From positions 372,001 through 436,000 of the forward strand of contig CAJNOJ010000065.1 in NCBI GenBank assembly GCA_905250025.1: 64,000 bases of DNA, written 5' to 3'. A program made the position numbers and the translations under genes. Source of the DNA: Adineta ricciae. Lineage: Eukaryota; Rotifera; Eurotatoria; Adinetida; Adinetidae. The notes below the pieces were generated by a model. It did not search any database, was not told where the DNA came from, and was given only the letters and a program-made list of their open reading frames with translations. Of the stretch, positions 61,965-64,000 are shown in pieces (position 1 is the first letter of the stretch; every line of letters starts with the position of its first letter).

Positions 61965-63497
61965 TGGAAGCTCTAGTTTTTTATTTGAAATATTATTATG
62001 AATTAGATTTGTCTGTAATTCAATGGTTATTTTGTCATAAATTCATAAAACAGTTGAATCTGGTTCTCACGCATTGCACTATTCGGTACGACTGAATGGG
62101 AAAAAGTCGACCGACACATAAAACGACGTGCCTGCTAATCCGTGATCACCGAGTACCAACATCGAAATGGATTAGAGGGTTGTAATTCCGTTCTGTTTAA
62201 AGAGCTTTAGCATGAGTTGCTCCTACAAATTAATTGATTAACCACACATATGACGTAGTTATCATACGTTTCACGCATTCATTCTATGAATGCTGCTTTA
62301 TTCATATTCTGACAAATCTCAATTTGACAGGATTGATGCTAATCATTTAATCTTCAAGGACGAAGAAACAGGAAAAGAGCATAGATACACAACCATAATC
62401 GAAGTACTTATTTTCAAAAATAATTTCATATGCGCATTTGAAATTCTGACAGGTATTTATTAACAATTCACATTTAACTATAACTCAATAAAGAGAAAGA
62501 TTACGATACAGAATGAGCGATAACTTACAATCTACTAGGCATCTGTTATTTTTTCTTCTTCATACTTACTTCTATATTTTAGTTTGAGGAATTTACAAAA
62601 ATAATTTGTTAGAATTATGCTGATATACGTCATTCGGAATGATTTGTATTAAACGAGCGAACACTCAAAGAAAAGAAAATGTTTTTAACGCTAATACATT
62701 AATTTTCCCTATGGCAGAGAGAATCGATTATAAGTGCAAGCATGACATTATATTTGTCAACGATTCGCTTGAAGAAATTTTATTTTTCCATGCATTGATT
62801 TTGTATGATAATATTATTCTTCATCGTTGACAGTATAAAGTATGATCGGTCTGCTTTTACAAGAAAACAAAAGCAAAATTCTTGACATGATGTTCTGAAT
62901 GTAAACAACAATTATGCTGACAAATCTACTTAAAGTAATTGACGACATAGAAGAGGATCAAGGTCGACATATTTTTGTCTATTCTTCCTCAGATTCTCAT
63001 TGTCAGTTTGACTTTAGTCAACAGTAGAATGAACAAACAGTTTTCATTTTGATTTTATAGAAAAAATAAAAGTTAAAGTGTTTTTTCAAAGCCGAACAAG
63101 AACACGAAAAGAAAGAAAAACAAGAGATAAAACCAAGCTTTCGCACAAGAGAGGAAAAAACTTTGAGAAGACGAAATGCTGCGAGTTGCGTAGAAAGCGT
63201 ACACACACACACACACACAAATAAACAAACAGATAAACAAGAGCAAACCAAAAGAGAGAAATTTAAAAAAAAAACTCGATCATGTTTTTTTCTATTTCTA
63301 TTCGTGGAACCGGTTGTGAGCATTGTGTACATTGATTTCCAACTTCACCGTCGTATGTCTCTCTCAAAACGACTGTTCATTCGAATTGATGTGTTTACTC
63401 TCGACATGTGAATGTCTCGGGAATGATTCTCCATAAATAACGAATAAACAATCTTCTCTCTCTCTCTTGTCTATATATGTATATGTATCACAGTATC
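61965..63497. other. Intergenic between convergent genes
   Basis: AT-rich region between the plus-strand C5orf34 gene and the minus-strand amine receptor. It contains a CA microsatellite at about 63200-63219. Open frames flanking that repeat on both strands are low-complexity artefacts. Confidence 0.5.
63200..63219. repeat. CA dinucleotide microsatellite
   Basis: About ten AC units, followed by AAACA-rich sequence. Confidence 0.9.
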
Positions 63498-64000
63498 TTA
63501 TATGGTTGCATCGAGTCCGGCACTACCTCGTGTATTGGCTCCTGCCTGATGGTGGGAATGATGCACAGGCGGTGCTTGTAGATGACTATCACCATATAAA
63601 TTTTCGAGATACTCTTGTCGACGAATCTTCTCATTCAAACCACGACAACGGCAGTAGATAATTTCTCGAAAGGGTGTACGGAATTCTCGGTTGAATTTCG
63701 AATAAATCAATGGATTTAACATAGACGACGTATAACCAAACCAAAGTAAAACAGGATCAACCCATTTAGGTGCATTCAGTTGTTTCGGTGTACCTGTCAG
63801 ACCTGTGATATATTCATGTAATGGTTTAATTATTGCATATGACATAAATGGAAGCCAACAAACGATGAATGTTCCGAGAATGACACCTAGTGTACGAATG
63901 GCTTTTTGATTTGGCAGATGAACATGACGAAAGAATGAATAACGTCGCGTCACAAAGATTGACAGACGGCCGTTGAAAGGTGTACTCAATCGTCTACCTA
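63498..64000 (-). CDS. Biogenic-amine GPCR, C-terminal part (runs off the right edge)
   Basis: Plasma-membrane class A receptor. Visible parts are the end of intracellular loop 3 (NQKAIRTLG), TM6 with FIVCWLPF, extracellular loop 3, TM7 with YTSSMLNPLIYSKFN (canonical NPxxY), helix 8 (REFRTPFREII) with a Cys pair CRC suited to palmitoylation, and a His/Gln-rich tail ending LDATI with TAA at 63498-63500. The TM6/TM7 signature places it among serotonin/octopamine/D1-like dopamine receptors; 5-HT7-like or beta-octopamine-like are the best guesses. The frame is open to the last base, and TM1-TM5 lie beyond the window, so subtype and ligand cannot be settled. Confidence 0.9.
   Translation of the reverse strand, partial: GRRLSTPFNGRLSIFVTRRYSFFRHVHLPNQKAIRTLGVILGTFIVCWLPFMSYAIIKPLHEYITGLTGTPKQLNAPKWVDPVLLWFGYTSSMLNPLIYSKFNREFRTPFREIIYCRCRGLNEKIRRQEYLENLYGDSHLQAPPVHHSHHQAGANTRGSAGLDATI

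Overview
The window is AT-rich eukaryotic DNA, best explained as a bdelloid rotifer (Rotaria/Adineta type) or a close spiralian. The evidence is animal multi-exon genes (AMPK gamma, MKK7, Rab27, villin, ATG16, MCF2L, AAGAB, biogenic-amine GPCR), mostly very short GT-AG introns (about 45-70 nt), close gene packing, and a cluster of lineage-type divergent nuclear receptors. The species call is inference from style and families, not from a database search. There are no bacterial features, no CRISPR and no recognisable transposon. One assembly gap of 39 N lies at 50996-51034.

Left third (1-22.8 kb): MAP2K7 (minus), followed upstream by a decayed direct copy of its own 5' end; AMPK gamma (plus); a Rab27-type GTPase (plus); an ARM/HEAT-like - TIR - SAM-like protein (plus); a six-repeat gelsolin/villin protein with headpiece (plus); nuclear receptor NR-1 (plus); and a secreted EGF-repeat protein (minus).

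Middle (24.3-50 kb): an MCF2/DBS-family RhoGEF (Sec14, spectrin-like, DH, PH) with two phase-matched alternative first exons, then a 4.4 kb non-coding stretch, then four more nuclear receptors in the same orientation (NR-2 to NR-5). NR-2 and NR-3 are near-identical in blocks, introns included, but diverged in between, which is the pattern of patchy gene conversion. NR-2, NR-3 and NR-4 share an altered second zinc finger.

Right (50-64 kb): AAGAB (minus) carries a complete opposite-strand 7TM receptor inside one intron, leaving only 25 and 17 nt between the receptor's coding sequence and the AAGAB exons. Next come two tandem ATG16 genes, a C5orf34 homologue, and the C-terminal half of a biogenic-amine receptor running off the right edge (minus).

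The genes do not form one pathway. Several belong to stress, signalling and membrane traffic (MKK7-JNK, AMPK, Rab27, ATG16, AAGAB, RhoGEF, TIR). Exon boundaries were read by eye from splice motifs, reading frame and remembered family sequence; none was tested by alignment software or RNA data. The receptor cluster and the nested receptor are the most unusual parts.
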